Of a stretch of DNA of 64,000 nt, positions 36,064 through 46,966 are shown one piece after another. How positions within the stretch are numbered: position 1 is the stretch's first letter; every line of letters begins with the position of its first letter. Made by a program: the position numbers and the translations under genes. The notes below the pieces were generated by a model. It worked only from the letters and a program-made list of their open reading frames with translations. It was not told where the DNA came from and ran no database searches. The DNA lies in assembly GCF_022201045.2 (NCBI RefSeq), contig NC_068556.1, positions 22,983,501-23,047,500 of the forward strand. The letters are read 5' to 3'. The DNA comes from Citrus sinensis. Lineage: Eukaryota; Streptophyta; Magnoliopsida; Sapindales; Rutaceae.

Positions 36064-36832
36064 TGAGTTGTGATATTTGACCCTCTCATTTTATTTTACT
36101 AACCCCCACTTCTTAATTCAATTGAAAATTTTAAGATAATCTTAATCTCTCAATACATCTCATTTGATCTCCATTTTATTCTTTATTATAATTTTTATCA
36201 TTTTTCCACACACCCCACCATATAAACTTACAAAACCTGCATAAAAAGAATATCAAACTCTAACAATCTTTCTCTTTCTCATTGTATCATGCCTCTCACA
36301 AAAAATTTATCATCAGTGCAGGTGGTTCAGTTGTGGGGTTTTTGGTTGAAATTTTGCTGACTTGTATCCAATTAGAGCTATATATTGAAATTTGTGGGGG
36401 CAGGGAATGAATGGATTTGCCTTGAGATAATAAAGCTGTAGCCATAAATTTATCTTGATTTTGATCCTTTGATAAAATTGTAGTTTCCGAATAACGTATA
36501 AGCTTAAATGCTTATTATAAAATCGAGTATAAAAATTGAGACATAAAAACTTTAAACTTACTTCTTCACCTTCCTCTATTACGTCCTGCAAGTTATTTAC
36601 ATGAGTATAAAATATTTAAGTAGAGATATCTGTTTAACAAGTTAAAAAAATTAGAGTTTATAACATTAAATTATCTAAATTAGATAATACTGCAACTTAA
36701 TTGTCATGTGTGTATTTAAAAGCTATTCATCTTTTAAAGTAATTTCACATAAGGATAAAACGGACATTATGATAAAAATAGGTGGTGGAGGTTAGTAAAA
36801 ATAAAATGAGGGATCAAATAGGACCACTCGTA
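36064..36832. mobile_element. Possible non-autonomous element with imperfect inverted ends
   Basis: The left arm (TCTCATTTTATTTTACTAACC) and right arm (GGTTAGTAAAAATAAAATGAG) are inverted relatives about 70-80% alike over 45 bases and 770 bases apart. The interior is non-coding. A target-site duplication was not found, so the class is open. Confidence 0.3.
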
Positions 36833-36858
36833 GTAGATAACACATCATGGTTTCTCTT

Positions 36859-36986
36859 TGGGCTTTAATCTTCAATATCCAGCAATTTCACCCGGCCCAA
36901 ATCTGAATTTGCCTCAATTTTTATTTTAAATAATAGCCATCAGCGTTAAAAGGAAAATACCAAATTAAACCGCTCTAAAACCCTAG
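36859..36986 (+). promoter_or_regulatory. Site II and telo-box promoter of NIP7
   Basis: Two site II motifs (TGGGCT at 36859-36864; GGCCCA, the reverse of TGGGCC, at 36894-36899) and a telo-box-like AAACCCTAG at 36978-36986 lie within 175 bases of the NIP7 ATG. This pairing is typical of plant ribosomal-protein and ribosome-biogenesis genes, where TCP factors bind site II. It supports growth-linked control of NIP7. Confidence 0.7.
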
Positions 36987-37030
36987 CCAATACGCGGCTT
37001 CATACGAACAGATTCCGAAATCTCGCAAAG

Positions 37031-37594
37031 ATGCGACCACTGGACGAGGCCGAAACGACGGCGGTTTTCGAGAAGCTCTTCAAATTCACCGGCAACAATC
37101 TCAAAAACATAGTCGAAAACCCATCCCACGAAGGACCGGACCCGAATCCGGGCCGATACTGTTTCCGTCTCCACAAGAACCGCGTCTACTACGTCAGCGA
37201 GTCATTAGTGAAGCGCGCCACCAACATCGCAAGACCCAAGTTGGTCTCTTTGGGAACCTGCATCGGCAAGTTCACGCATGGCGGCAAGTTCCATTTGACG
37301 ATACAGGCGCTGAGTCTCGTCGCGGCGAATGCGCGGCACAAAGTGTGGATAAAACCCACATCGGAAATGTCGTTTTTGTACGGCAACCACGTTTTGAAAG
37401 GCGGTTTGGGGAGGATAACAGATAGTATCGCCCCGGGTGACGGGGTGGTTGTGTATTCGATGTGTGATGTGCCATTAGGGTTTGGCGTGGCAGCGAAGAG
37501 CACGCAGGATTGCCGGAAGCTTGATCCCAATGGGATTGTGGTACTGCATCAGTCAGATATTGGAGAGTATTTGAGAATGGAGGATGAGCTTTGA
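37031..37594 (+). CDS. NIP7: 60S ribosome biogenesis protein NIP7
   Basis: A single exon encodes 187 aa, close to human NIP7 (180 aa). It opens [19 protein letters not shown], followed by [14 protein letters not shown] and [18 protein letters not shown] in the N-terminal domain. The C-terminal PUA domain (residues about 100-180) contains [40 protein letters not shown] and [14 protein letters not shown]. Compared with the human protein there is a short insertion (HEGPDPNPG) before the RYCFRLH segment. NIP7 acts in the nucleolus in pre-rRNA processing and 60S assembly, binding RNA through its PUA domain. The gene is conserved and essential in yeast. A truncated copy of its 3' end lies at 57082. 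Confidence 0.97.
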   Translation: MRPLDEAETTAVFEKLFKFTGNNLKNIVENPSHEGPDPNPGRYCFRLHKNRVYYVSESLVKRATNIARPKLVSLGTCIGKFTHGGKFHLTIQALSLVAANARHKVWIKPTSEMSFLYGNHVLKGGLGRITDSIAPGDGVVVYSMCDVPLGFGVAAKSTQDCRKLDPNGIVVLHQSDIGEYLRMEDEL

Positions 37595-38683
37595 AGGAAA
37601 AATTTAGGGTGTTTCGAGAAATGGGTTGGTGTTTGTTTGTTTCGGAAATTTTGAGAGAATTTGTAAGTGGGTTTAATTTTATGAGGTTTAATTATGTGGG
37701 ATTCTTATAAATTTTGTTGCTAAAAAATTATAATGAATTTTGTATTTTATGTATGTTTGTTTTTAAGCATGCTATATTGAATTGGGGTTGCATTTTTAAT
37801 GATTGGCACAATTTGTGAGCTTTCAGCTATAAGAGTTTTGAGTTTCGTGAAATTGTGTCCTTGAATTTTTACTTGATGGATTGTGGCTTTGATATGATTA
37901 TTCACTGTCAATTTATCCCAATTGTTGTAAGCATGAGATGGTGATCTGATTTAAATCGCATATGGGACTTTTTATTTGATACGAGTTAAAGAGTTACCAG
38001 CTTTAGGGATGTCTTCAGTTGGGTCTTTTGGGGGTTTGGCAGAAAGTTTTCTGTAGTTTTGGGAGGAACTTTTTCAGTTCTAAAGAGGATTGTATTGGTT
38101 ATAGAGTTATATTAAGTCGTCTTATTTCAGTGTTTTGGTTTCTGGAACCATAATGAACTATTGAACTTGGTCTTAAAAAATGAAGAGCTACTACTGATCA
38201 CGAGGTTCTTCCATGGGCTTCTGGGAATGAATACATTAGACCTAAGGTTTACTAAGCTGCAAGGACCACGCCCACTTCCATCACCGTCCATCCTCTCTTG
38301 GTTTTGTTGATTCACCAGCATACTATGCTCACAGCTTTGCCAAATGGGTAAAAATTCGCAACCCACTTCAGAAAAGGCAAATTACAGTAGTGTTGCACAA
38401 TCAATCAATAACTGATCTTAATTTTCTTTGTCACTTAGGTCCCTTGACAATCTTTGACCACTAACGTTGCATTATTAACAAACTTATTTTAACTTCTAGA
38501 ATGATCTTCACTTACTGAATGGTCATCTACTCTTTAAGTTATTTCCAATAAAAAGAGAGGATTGCTAATGAATAGCTTTTACGCTGATCATCTGAATGAT
38601 CAGCTTTTATTGGACCACGCCTACTTCCCATCACCGTCCATCTTTTACTGAATGATCTTTTACCATTTTGCCACATCTTCCAG

Positions 38684-39391
38684 AACGGGCTGCCAAAAGC
38701 TTTTAGTATAATTCTCAGCAGCGTATATATATTTGAGGCCTAATTGGAGGAGAGGTCTATGTCTGTTGGTAACTTTGATGACATTCTGGTTTTAAGATTA
38801 ATCAAATCTTAATTGTTAATGGCTAAATATATTTTACCATGCTACATCATCTTTAGCAACCCTTGTGTACATGATCAGTTTCATCAAATCCATGTCTCTC
38901 TACCAGCAGCTACTGTCGCATGACATGATCGGTTCTTAACTCTCACTTTATGCTTTGTTATATGGTTCTTAACTCCACGGGTGAAGAAGCATATGACCAC
39001 TGGTGAATCAACAAAACCACACCCAAGTGTCCAGCCAAAATCACGTCTGAAGAAGCATCTGGATGATGAGGCTACCATTGTTCATAGTGAGACACCCCGT
39101 GTCAAATTTATGTCGGGTGGGCAGGAAAATACAAGCACAGAGCAGATTGCAGCGAAGAGCATGATCAATAATCACATGAATGGTTGCCCATCTTCCTGTG
39201 AGACTATCAACACCAATGCAAAGACCTCAAAAAAGGTTCAACCTGAGGCCTCGGAAAACTGTCGCGATGCCACCTGCAGCAGCAGCCAGAGCATAGACAT
39301 CTCTGATCAAGCGTTGAGCCTTTTGATGAGATGCCATGAAATTGTGGCCGACTTGAAGAACTCATTAGGATATGTGCCCATCAAACTCTGA
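38684..39391 (+). pseudogene. PWWP-domain protein pseudogene, copy C (tail)
   Basis: The intron part (38684-38960) matches 19512-19810 of copy A, then jumps directly to the C-terminal exon (matching 21517 of A), so about 1.7 kb of central exons are deleted. The remaining frame, 38981-39391, reads through TTGESTKPHPSVQPKSRLKK to the family C terminus (LSLLMRCHEIVADLKNSLGY, VPIKL, TGA). It is the best-preserved tail of the three copies, including a segment lost in B. Without promoter or PWWP domain it is dead. Confidence 0.85.
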
Positions 39392-39759
39392 GGATTGGAT
39401 TTAGGCAGGTATGATTTTTATTAGGAATTTAATGTACACTTAGCAGATTAAAGTTTAAGACTGATGTCAGCGTAATTGCTCTAATCAAAAGGAAAAAGCT
39501 TGCGTTTTGAAATTTCTTTTACATTTTTCATTTAATTATTTAATTTAAATTTTAGTTCTAGAAATTCTATGATAGAAAAGTAATATCAAAGCTCCTACCG
39601 CGTGCTATTGGTGTGATGTTGACAATTTCTTATGATTTACGATGGGAAGGCAGGTGCCCTGCTCTTGCAAGAGAAGGTACGTGCCGTACAATAGCAAGCT
39701 AAGACCCACAAAAATAATAAAGCATGATTTAAGATTACAGCTACTTCAGATTTAGTTTT

Positions 39760-40110
39760 GACTTCCAATTTTGCTTGGACGTTTTCAGAATTTGGTGGAA
39801 TAGGGTACTTGATTCCACAGCGAATGTCATACGATTCAATTTCTTGTTTCGGCAAAAGGAATTCCTGACAAAGGAGCAGCTGCTTGTTGCTGCTGCTGCT
39901 GTTGAAGCAAAGCTTCTCATAGAGAAGTCTTTGGCATTTCTCATGAGCAGCATCTCTTTCTCTGATGACTTTACTCAACAGATCTTTGAGATGAACTAAC
40001 TCCTCTTTTTGAGCTCCTCTTGAACTGCTAGCCTAGTCTGTTCCAGTTCTAGTGTTGTGTACGAAATTGAATGCCTTAGATCTGCCACACTCTGCACCAC
40101 CGCAAACATT
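39760..40110 (-). pseudogene. DUF1635-like gene fragment, antisense between PWWP and SRC2
   Basis: The minus strand encodes TTLELEQTRLAVQEELKK, then DLLSKVIRERDAAHEKCQRL and a Gln/Ser/Leu stretch. This is the coiled-coil pattern (TLELE...L..LL..A..ERD.A) of plant DUF1635 proteins. A frame change occurs near 40013 between KKE and LVHLKDLL, and no start or end is visible. A shorter remnant of the same region survives in unit B at about 29460-29570, so it was part of the ancestral unit; unit A has lost it. The function of the family is unknown. Confidence 0.5.
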
Positions 40111-40452
40111 AAAACTTAATTAGTACCAAAATCTTGCAAAACAAAACACACATCCCAATTACACATAATTAAGTTAAACTAGTTTTGTAATTGTACCCTA
40201 AGCAAGTTAACAGAGAATGCTATACGATTCGTTATCCTACAGTCGAACGATAGACTATTCCACACAACTTGAGAAAAATCTAAAGAATTTACTAACCGCG
40301 GTTAATTAGTAAAAAAAAAAGGATCTATTTCACACAAATAGAAAAATATTTCGTCATTTGAAAAAATATGAACAATTGATGGATCCAGAGGTTATTATGT
40401 TGTCCGCGGAAGCACAGTTCCGAACCTAATGCGTTGACCCGGACTTGGTTGC

Positions 40453-40538
40453 TTTCCCTGTTATTTCCAAAGTCCGAAGGGTAGATTCGCACTGATTTCC
40501 CTGTTATTTCCAAAGTCCGAAGGGTAGTTTCGCACTGA
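40453..40538 (+). repeat. Duplicated 43-base promoter segment of SRC2 copy C
   Basis: Two adjacent 43-base copies (40453-40495, 40496-40538) each contain TTTCCCTGTTATTTCC and CGAAGGGTAG. They lie just upstream of a TATAAATA at 40543-40550. Copies A and B have only one such segment. Confidence 0.75.
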
Positions 40539-40642
40539 CAATATAAATACACCGCATCGTACCATTGCCGCCGCTAATTTCCTCAATTCACAGGAAACTG
40601 ATCTTTGAAAAATTTTCAATTCTCTCAGAAGTCTCAGCAGTT

Positions 40643-41732
40643 ATGGCCTCTTAGAGCTCAAGGTGATCTCCGCAAAAGACCTCAAAGACGTCCACTTCAT
40701 CTCCAAGATGGGCGTGTACGCCGTCGTTTCGATCTCGGGCGACCACACCATCGAGAAACAGGAAGTCAAGACGCATGTGGACCGATCCGGCGGATCAAAC
40801 CCGACGTGGAATTTCCCCATTCAGTTCACCTTCAACGAGTCCTTGGCCCAGCAGAATCGCCTCACTCTCAATTTCAAGATCAAAAGCGACGGCTTACTCG
40901 GCGAAGTAATCGTCCCAATCAAGGAGCTCTTGGATTCCTCCTCCTCCTCCTCCTCCTCCTCCTCCTCGAGAGAGAGAGAGAGAGACGCCAAATCGATGAA
41001 GTTGATTACCCAAGTCCGCTCGTCGTCGGGAAATCCCAAGGGCGAGTTACACTTCTCGTACAAGTTCAGTGAACTGAAAACGCACCTCACGTTCGACTAT
41101 CAAGTTAAATCTGAAGTGCTTGGACTTCAAGAAAATGCAAGAAACAGAGAGAAAATGTTTAAGAAAGTTGAGAGAGTAATGAAGAATGAATAGCTGTTCT
41201 GTATATTCAGTACTTTCTGATTACAATCATTTATATACTAAGATCCAGAATGTTGCGCACACGTTGAGTATGTAAGCTAAATCTAAGCTTAGCAAGAAAA
41301 ACGTTCTTAACAACCTTTTAACTAACATGCTGACTCAGCAACTTCACACATCAGCACATCTAACAAACAAACAAAAATAATCTGCTTATTAATTATCATA
41401 ATAAGCACTATCTTAACAGTTTATCATCCGCCGCCTCTGGCAGGGTACGGTTACCGGCCGCCACCGCCTCAAGGAGCGGCGTCTATGATGTGTACCCACC
41501 ACCGCCTCCGGGATACGAGTACCTGCCTCCCCCGCCACAACATGGACACGGGTACCCGCTTCCGCAGCAGCCGGGTTCCAGGTACCCGCCTGTGAAGCCA
41601 CTGAAGAAGAGTAATGGGGGTCTGGAAGCTGGGTTGCTTGGAGGGATGCTTGGTGGGCTTTTGATCGGAGATATTGTCTCTGATGTTGCTGATTATGATG
41701 GTGGAGATTTTGGAGGAGATTTTGATTTGTGA
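40643..41732 (+). pseudogene. SRC2-like pseudogene, copy C
   Basis: ATG GCC TCT is followed at once by TAG, where copy B has TAC; 10-12 bases of the N terminus are also missing. The C2 domain then reads ISAKDLKDVHFISKMGVYAV, NPTWNFPIQFTF and a longer Ser run ending in RERER, with the DKTV segment deleted. Near 41080 a foreign segment of about 330 bases replaces the linker start. The Pro/Tyr repeats and tail resume at about 41427-41732 (PPPPPGYEYLPPPP, GLLGGMLGGLLIGDIV). No full product is possible. Confidence 0.88.
41095..41422. mobile_element. LTR-like insertion in SRC2 copy C
   Basis: About 330 bases with no match in SRC2 copies A or B lie exactly between the C2 end and the Pro-rich linker. 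Base use resembles Copia-type solo LTRs in reverse (polyadenylation-like AT blocks, CTGACTCAGCA words) and the segment in the PWWP copy A intron. Exact ends and target duplication are uncertain. Confidence 0.4.
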
Positions 41733-41780
41733 ATTTTATTTTCTACTAGTTTTTTTAAGATAGGTTTATTATTATTGTTA

Positions 41781-42168
41781 GAGTAGTGCTAGGGAGCGAG
41801 AGGAACGAGAGAATGACGAGAGAAACAGCAGCAATTGCTGCCGTTTCGCCTCTCGTTCCTCTCGCTCGTTAAAACATTAAAAAAAAAAAATTTGAATAAA
41901 GAAATGGTGCGTGCAGAGTGAAATCCAAGCCTTATCTCCTCACGGAGGCTTTCCTCTTTTACTTTCCTCTCTCACACAAATCACCATTATCGTTTACTCA
42001 TGGCAGCAACCGCTCACAGCTTTATCTACTCCCAACCAGCCTTTCAACTCACGCAAATCACCATCTTCTCAACTTAGCAACTAGTCACGGCTTCTCTCTC
42101 CAGCCAGCAACTGGTCACAGCTTCTCTCTCCAGCTAACAACTGCTCACGACTTCCCTCTCCAACCCAA
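41781..42168 (+). repeat. Left TIR of the MULE
   Basis: This matches the reverse complement of 44415-44879. The outermost 75 bases (41793-41867) are themselves a hairpin: GAGCGAGAGGAACGAGAG pairs with CTCTCGTTCCTCTCGCTC, around an inner near-palindrome AGCAGCAATTGCTGC. The inner part has repeated units of about 26 bases around CAACTGGTCACAGCTTCTC. Confidence 0.75.
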
Positions 42169-42250
42169 AAAAATAAGGTTTGTTTAAATGTATATATATG
42201 TTTTATAATTTCATTTTATCTTAATTTTACTATATGTTATAATTTTACAG

Positions 42251-42835
42251 GATTTGCAAGAAAATGCTTCAGCATCTTTTGAAATGCCTAATGAAATCTC
42301 CACACAGCAGAGCAACATGGCCATGGTATATTTTTGTGAGTTTTTTTTTATTAATGTTAGTTCAACTATTTTGAACATATGTAACTAAGTATGTTGTTGA
42401 GTATATGTAGACGTTTCACGAAGGAAGCACTGTAAATGCAAATTTCAATCAGTACGGGAGTTTAGGCTATTATAATGTAAGAAACAAATTCACAAGTAAA
42501 TTTTAATATGAATTTTACAATTTTTTTTTTAGGTACCTATATACCCAGTTCAAGTTGGTGGAAATAATATTTACCAGCCAATTCCTTATAACTGGCACAT
42601 AATAAGTATACTTATATTTATAAATTTCTTAATGCATACTTATATTTTACGTTGTCAAAATTTTAAAATGTATAATAATATATTAATTTCTTGTGTATTA
42701 TAGCAACCACTCCCACCGTATGCTTTGCAGTCGCATTATTCTTCTCCTTCGATGACGTATGAAGGATCTGCAAGTGGGAATTTTCAACAATTGTTACATC
42801 AACAATGTAATAAAGACAACAATCGCCGCAATTGA
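42251..42835 (+). pseudogene. MULE-borne FAR1-like C-terminal exons
   Basis: Blocks 42251-42325, 42411-42476, 42533-about 42605 and 42704-42835 have AG/GT borders and Asn/Gln/Pro/Tyr-rich translation (DLQENASASFEMPNE, NQYGSLGYYN, VPIYPVQVGGNN, LPPYALQSHYSS, GNFQQLLHQQ, stop at 42835). Such tails end plant FAR1-related proteins and MULE transposases. The last junction does not keep phase as I read it, and no MULE or SWIM domain precedes it, so it is a remnant. The FAR1 link is inference from composition and context. Confidence 0.4.
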
Positions 42836-43478
42836 TGTTTGACTTGTATTTGTTTCGATTATTTTCACTATCATTTCAGTTAGATTTGGCTTGAGACGAC
42901 AAATTGATGTTTGACTTGAACTTGTTTCGATTATTTTCACTATCATTTCACTTAGATTTGTATTAATGTTTACAAGTATTTTCACTATCATTCCATGGCT
43001 TGCCTATACAAACTTTCATGGTTGGTTTGGTTTAGATTTTATCAAAGATATCAGTTTGGCACAACTGTGGAATTCAGCAGCCATTTCTCTTAAAGTGTTT
43101 AATCAAAATGTCACAAATGCAGTCCATTTTGGGCTATGCAATAAACGAAAATAAAAGGGAACAAAATTGTGTAATATATGTGTACATATCCAACTATAAA
43201 ATAAAAAATAAAAACCTAATTTATTGTTATTAATTTTATTAAGGCATTTGAATCTAATTTCAAACTTAATAAAGAACTTAAAAAGATTTCAGGTTAAAAG
43301 AACTTAAGAAAAATAGTACAAATTATATTTGTCTACAAGTTTTTTCAGTTCATAGTACAAATTAAAAGAACTTAAAAAAATTCTTGAATATAAAACATAG
43401 TAAAATAATTACAAGTATTCTAATGAAATCATAACATGGTGTTTGTCTTCTTCGAAGTTCATCATTAAACAATCCCCT

Positions 43479-43742
43479 CTACGCTTCACATAATTGAAAC
43501 TTAACAGACAAACATTCAATCTCTAATGCTAACTTTTTAACTTCCACCACTAACAAATCAATTTTCTCTTCACTGGATTTACGGTCTTCTGCCCATTCAA
43601 AGTTCTTACATCCTCTACATTTCCAAAATTTGCGATTTGGATTCTTTGTAGTACGTGACGTAAACAACTCCATTTGCTTACCGTAATCGTTACATATTTG
43701 CAATGAATTCTGAGTTTCATTTGTATTAGATGACATCGTCAT
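43479..43742 (-). CDS. GRF-type zinc-finger small protein in the MULE
   Basis: An 87-aa frame starts at ATG 43742. Residues 18-55 match a GRF zinc finger (CNDYGKQMELFTSRT, then NPNRKFWKCRGCKNFEWAED), with the usual first C-x-C-G changed to C-x-x-Y-G. A Lys/Glu/Leu coiled coil follows (KIDLLVVEVKKLALEIECL). Small GRF proteins of this build are common in plant genomes, often inside transposons, and are thought to bind DNA or RNA. The frame is intact and may be expressed with the element. Its role in transposition is unknown. Confidence 0.6.
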   Translation of the reverse strand: MTMSSNTNETQNSLQICNDYGKQMELFTSRTTKNPNRKFWKCRGCKNFEWAEDRKSSEEKIDLLVVEVKKLALEIECLSVKFQLCEA

Positions 43743-44414
43743 TCATAAACTACTTAAACTGCCAAAATATAAAAAAAAAAAAAAACAAAGCATTAAAACA
43801 CAAAGCACTCATAAGACAGTATAAAAGCCTTTCCTCCTTAAATTTCTAAAGATAATCACAAGCAGCAAAAATTACAGCAAGCATGTAATCCTGAAAGTTA
43901 AAAAGAGAGCAAAAATTACAGCAAGCATGCAATCCTAGAAGTTAAAAACAAAGCAAAAATTACAACAAGCATGCAATCCTAGAAGTTCAAAACAGAGCAA
44001 AAATTATAGCAAGTATGCAATCCTGAATGAGATGACGAGCAACTACCAGAAATCTTAATGGCAATGAATCATTTATGCTTGAATATGTTATTCATTTATA
44101 CTGAAAGATACAACTTTTAACAAGCACGTGGAATGCAAAAACAAAAACGCAACAAATTAACAATAGATTCAAACTTCCCATTATATTCCAAAACTGTTTT
44201 GCATACCAATTTCTTAGAAACTGAAACGTTAAAACCCAAATCAGATCTAGATACAAATCAATTAATCGATTAAGCTCTCTCTCATCTGATTCTCCGAGCA
44301 AGCTTACTTAATATTTGTCGAGAAAATGCAAGAAAATTACAAGAAAAATAACAAGTTGAAAAAAGGCACCATTTTGCTTACTTAATTTTGCCGAGAAAGC
44401 CGAGAGAGATGAGG

Positions 44415-44879
44415 AAACAGTGCTGCTTGCAGTGAAAGACTGGCTGGAGAGAGAAGCCGTGAGCAGTTGCTAGCTTGAGAGGGAAGCCGTAACCAGTTGA
44501 GTTGTCGGAGAGAAGCCGTGAGCAGTTGCTGGCTGGAGAGAGAAGCCGTGACCAGTTGAGTTGCCGGAGAGAAGCAGTGACCAGTTGAGTTGCTGGAGAG
44601 AGAAGTCGTGCCCAGTTGAGTTTCCGGAGAGAAACTGTGACCAGTTGAGTTGCTAAGTTGAGAATATGGTGATTTGCGTGAGAGAGGAGCGTGAAGAGAG
44701 AGGAAAGCCGAGATAAGGTAGATAAGATTTGGATTTCCCTATGCACGCACCCATTTCTTTATTCATTCTTTTTATTTTTTTAATGTTTTAACGAGCGAGA
44801 TGAACGAGAAGCGAAACGGCAGCAACTGCTGCCGTTTCTCTCATCATTCTCTCGTTCCTCTCGCTCCCCAGCATTTTCC
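44415..44879 (-). repeat. Right TIR of the MULE
   Basis: This is the inverted partner of 41781-42168, with the same outer hairpin (44793-44868). It carries more copies of the internal 26-base motif than the left end (about six against three), so the two TIRs have changed length by gain or loss of internal repeats. Confidence 0.75.
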
Positions 44880-45778
44880 TTACTGTTATTACAGATGGTA
44901 TTTGGACTTAGTTATTCTGGATTTTGCTTTTGTCTTTCTTATATATGTTTGCTTTTTCTTACATATGTAAAGAATAAAATGTGGAATGTACATATAGAAT
45001 ATTTTGCTTTGCGCTTTAATGGTTGTCAATGAAAATGAGTGATTTAATGTCTGTGTACACCCAAATTTTGTGATCTATGTACATAAATGGGAAATTTTTA
45101 TCCCAGCTTTGAAGTTTATTACCTTATTATTCTAAAAGGGACATAGGGTATTGTTATTGCCTTTGTTGTGATCCTTCTTAAGGTGATATTGTTGCTTTCG
45201 TTTTGGCTTTTGAATTCCTTTTGTTCCCTACCCACATGAACAGAAAAGGCAATATTAGGAACTTAACGATAGGACTTGGGATTAAATTATGGGTGCTTGT
45301 TGAATATTGTCTCTAAAATTTCTTGGTACCATTAAGGGAAAACAAACTAGACTAAAGTATGTGATTGAACTACCAAGTGAAATTATCGCTTAGATGTCAT
45401 TAATGTTTGGTTTGGTTTGGGAGTCTCTTCATATAAGCTGCAAAATTTTATCTATAATTAGAATGTTTTGATTTGTTGATACGAATGTATATGAGAGAAT
45501 GACTACAATATTAAGGAAGAATGTGGGAATAGGGTTTGAAGCTAGGTTTGCTTGGAGAAATGTTGAGAGATTTTGAAGATATTATTTATGATGCTACTCG
45601 ATTTTGATGGGGGAGATTTTAACTTTTATATTTTATATTCTCTTAGAAGAATTTTGAGTTTTACTTTTGTTATATTCTGAAAAATTTATTGAAGCATATT
45701 TTTCCCCTCTTATTTACATAATAGTAGTACTCTTTATAATTCTAACGTAATTTTGTATTGCTTCATTTTCTTTATAGC

Positions 45779-46511
45779 CCATTTGGGCTCATGCCCGCAA
45801 TGGAAGACTGGCGATGTTACACTCTTTGGTAATTTATTTTTTTATTTTTTTTTACTTTTATTACCATAATCGCATCAACAAAAACTATTTTTGTTTTTCC
45901 GTCTTTGTAAGTAGAGTTTGAACACAGATAATCACTTATATTATCTTAAGAGGTTTTACCTTATACGGACAAGTTTAAATATAGATGATATCTCATATTA
46001 TTGCAAGAGATTTTATATTAAGTTGGATTTGAATATAAATCTCTTGTACCAACCTAAAAAAATTAATAGCCAACGGAATTCTAGACGAATGATCTTTTGT
46101 ATCATATGTAAGTTGGGTTCAAATTAAATTTTTTTGTACTAACCCAAGAGACATTAGCATTTAAATCAACTACAACTAGCATGTGGTATAAACATGATAA
46201 AAGAGTAGAACCATGCAACCCAACTGCATTTATTTAATTTTTGTTTTTGCTTTTCTTTTAGGAGTAAAATCTTATCAACTTGCAAACGACTTTAAACATG
46301 TTTATTGATTACTAATTCACTTTTATTTGCAGAATCAAGGGCCATTTGCAAGTACAAGGAAAGATGAATTGATCTGCTGCGTTGTAGTTGCCACAAAGAG
46401 TCAACAATTGTAGAAACTTGGACGGAAGTAGAAGCACACCAATTCGATGGTTTAATAAGATTAATAATTCACCAAATTGACATTACATCCATTAAGAGCA
46501 TTAGTTCCTGA
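45779..46511 (+). pseudogene. Phi-class GST pseudogene, unit C
   Basis: Exon 2 (45779-about 45828: PFGLMPAMED, with a local frame change) and exon 3 from 46334 (ESRAICKY equivalent, shortened) align with unit B, but exon 1 is absent. Exon 3 retains the ETWTEVEAHQF segment that unit B has lost (B reads IEMHQFDG). It stops at about 46511, at VPD, where a Ty3/gypsy LTR begins. There are several frame changes and it is not functional. Confidence 0.8.
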
Positions 46512-46966
46512 TGTAAATTAGGAATCCTCTTCATACTTGGATTAGTTTTCTTTATTATCTAAAGTTTATTATTCTTTTCTTAATGGTTTAGGACTTTATT
46601 TTCCTTTTCAATTTAGAAACTTATTTTTCTTTTCCTTCGTGGTTTAGAATATTTACTACTAGTATAAATATCATTCTCTTGTAGCCTTTGAAGTCAGATT
46701 TGAGTTCAATAATATTTTTAGTATTCAAAGTTTTGTATGAGTTTTTAAGCTTATTTAATTCTCGACATTCTGCGGAATCAACGAGTCTTAACCTCTACGT
46801 TCACGGTATTCTTTCGAATCAACGTAAATTTATTTTGTTCCTTTATTCTGGGATTTTATAAAATCAACAAAATATTAGAACTGTAAACTTCCACTGCATC
46901 AGTTTGGTATCAGATTCGAAAAGCATGATTCTTAGCTTCCCTCATCTGCCTACCCTTCATCTTTTT

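Larger units (their letters stand above)
34303..36850. other. Intergenic region between GSTF and NIP7
   Basis: This is AT-rich with no supported gene. It contains a perfect 24-base palindrome at 35920-35943 and an imperfect inverted repeat, 36064-36108 against 36784-36832, listed below. Confidence 0.5.
27812..38456 (+). repeat. Tandem unit B (PWWP fragment - SRC2 - GSTF - NIP7)
   Basis: This is the most complete unit and defines the ancestral gene order. Its left part matches unit A, and its GSTF and NIP7 parts match unit C (45779-46511 and 57082-57595). The last matched block with C is 38303-38456 against 59022-59167. Unit B lacks the receptor-like-protein fragment found at that place in C. 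Confidence 0.8.
41781..44879. mobile_element. Mutator-like (MULE) DNA transposon with long TIRs
   Basis: A 3099-base insertion splits the SRC2 copy C 3' flank; units A and B are continuous there. Flanking 9-base sequences TTATTGTTA (41772-41780) and TTACTGTTA (44880-44888) match at 8 of 9, the target size of Mutator elements. Inverted ends extend about 390 bases on the left and 465 on the right. The interior has a plus-strand FAR1-like tail in exons and a minus-strand GRF zinc-finger frame, but no transposase core, so the element is non-autonomous or decayed. The superfamily assignment rests on target size and long TIRs. Confidence 0.75.
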
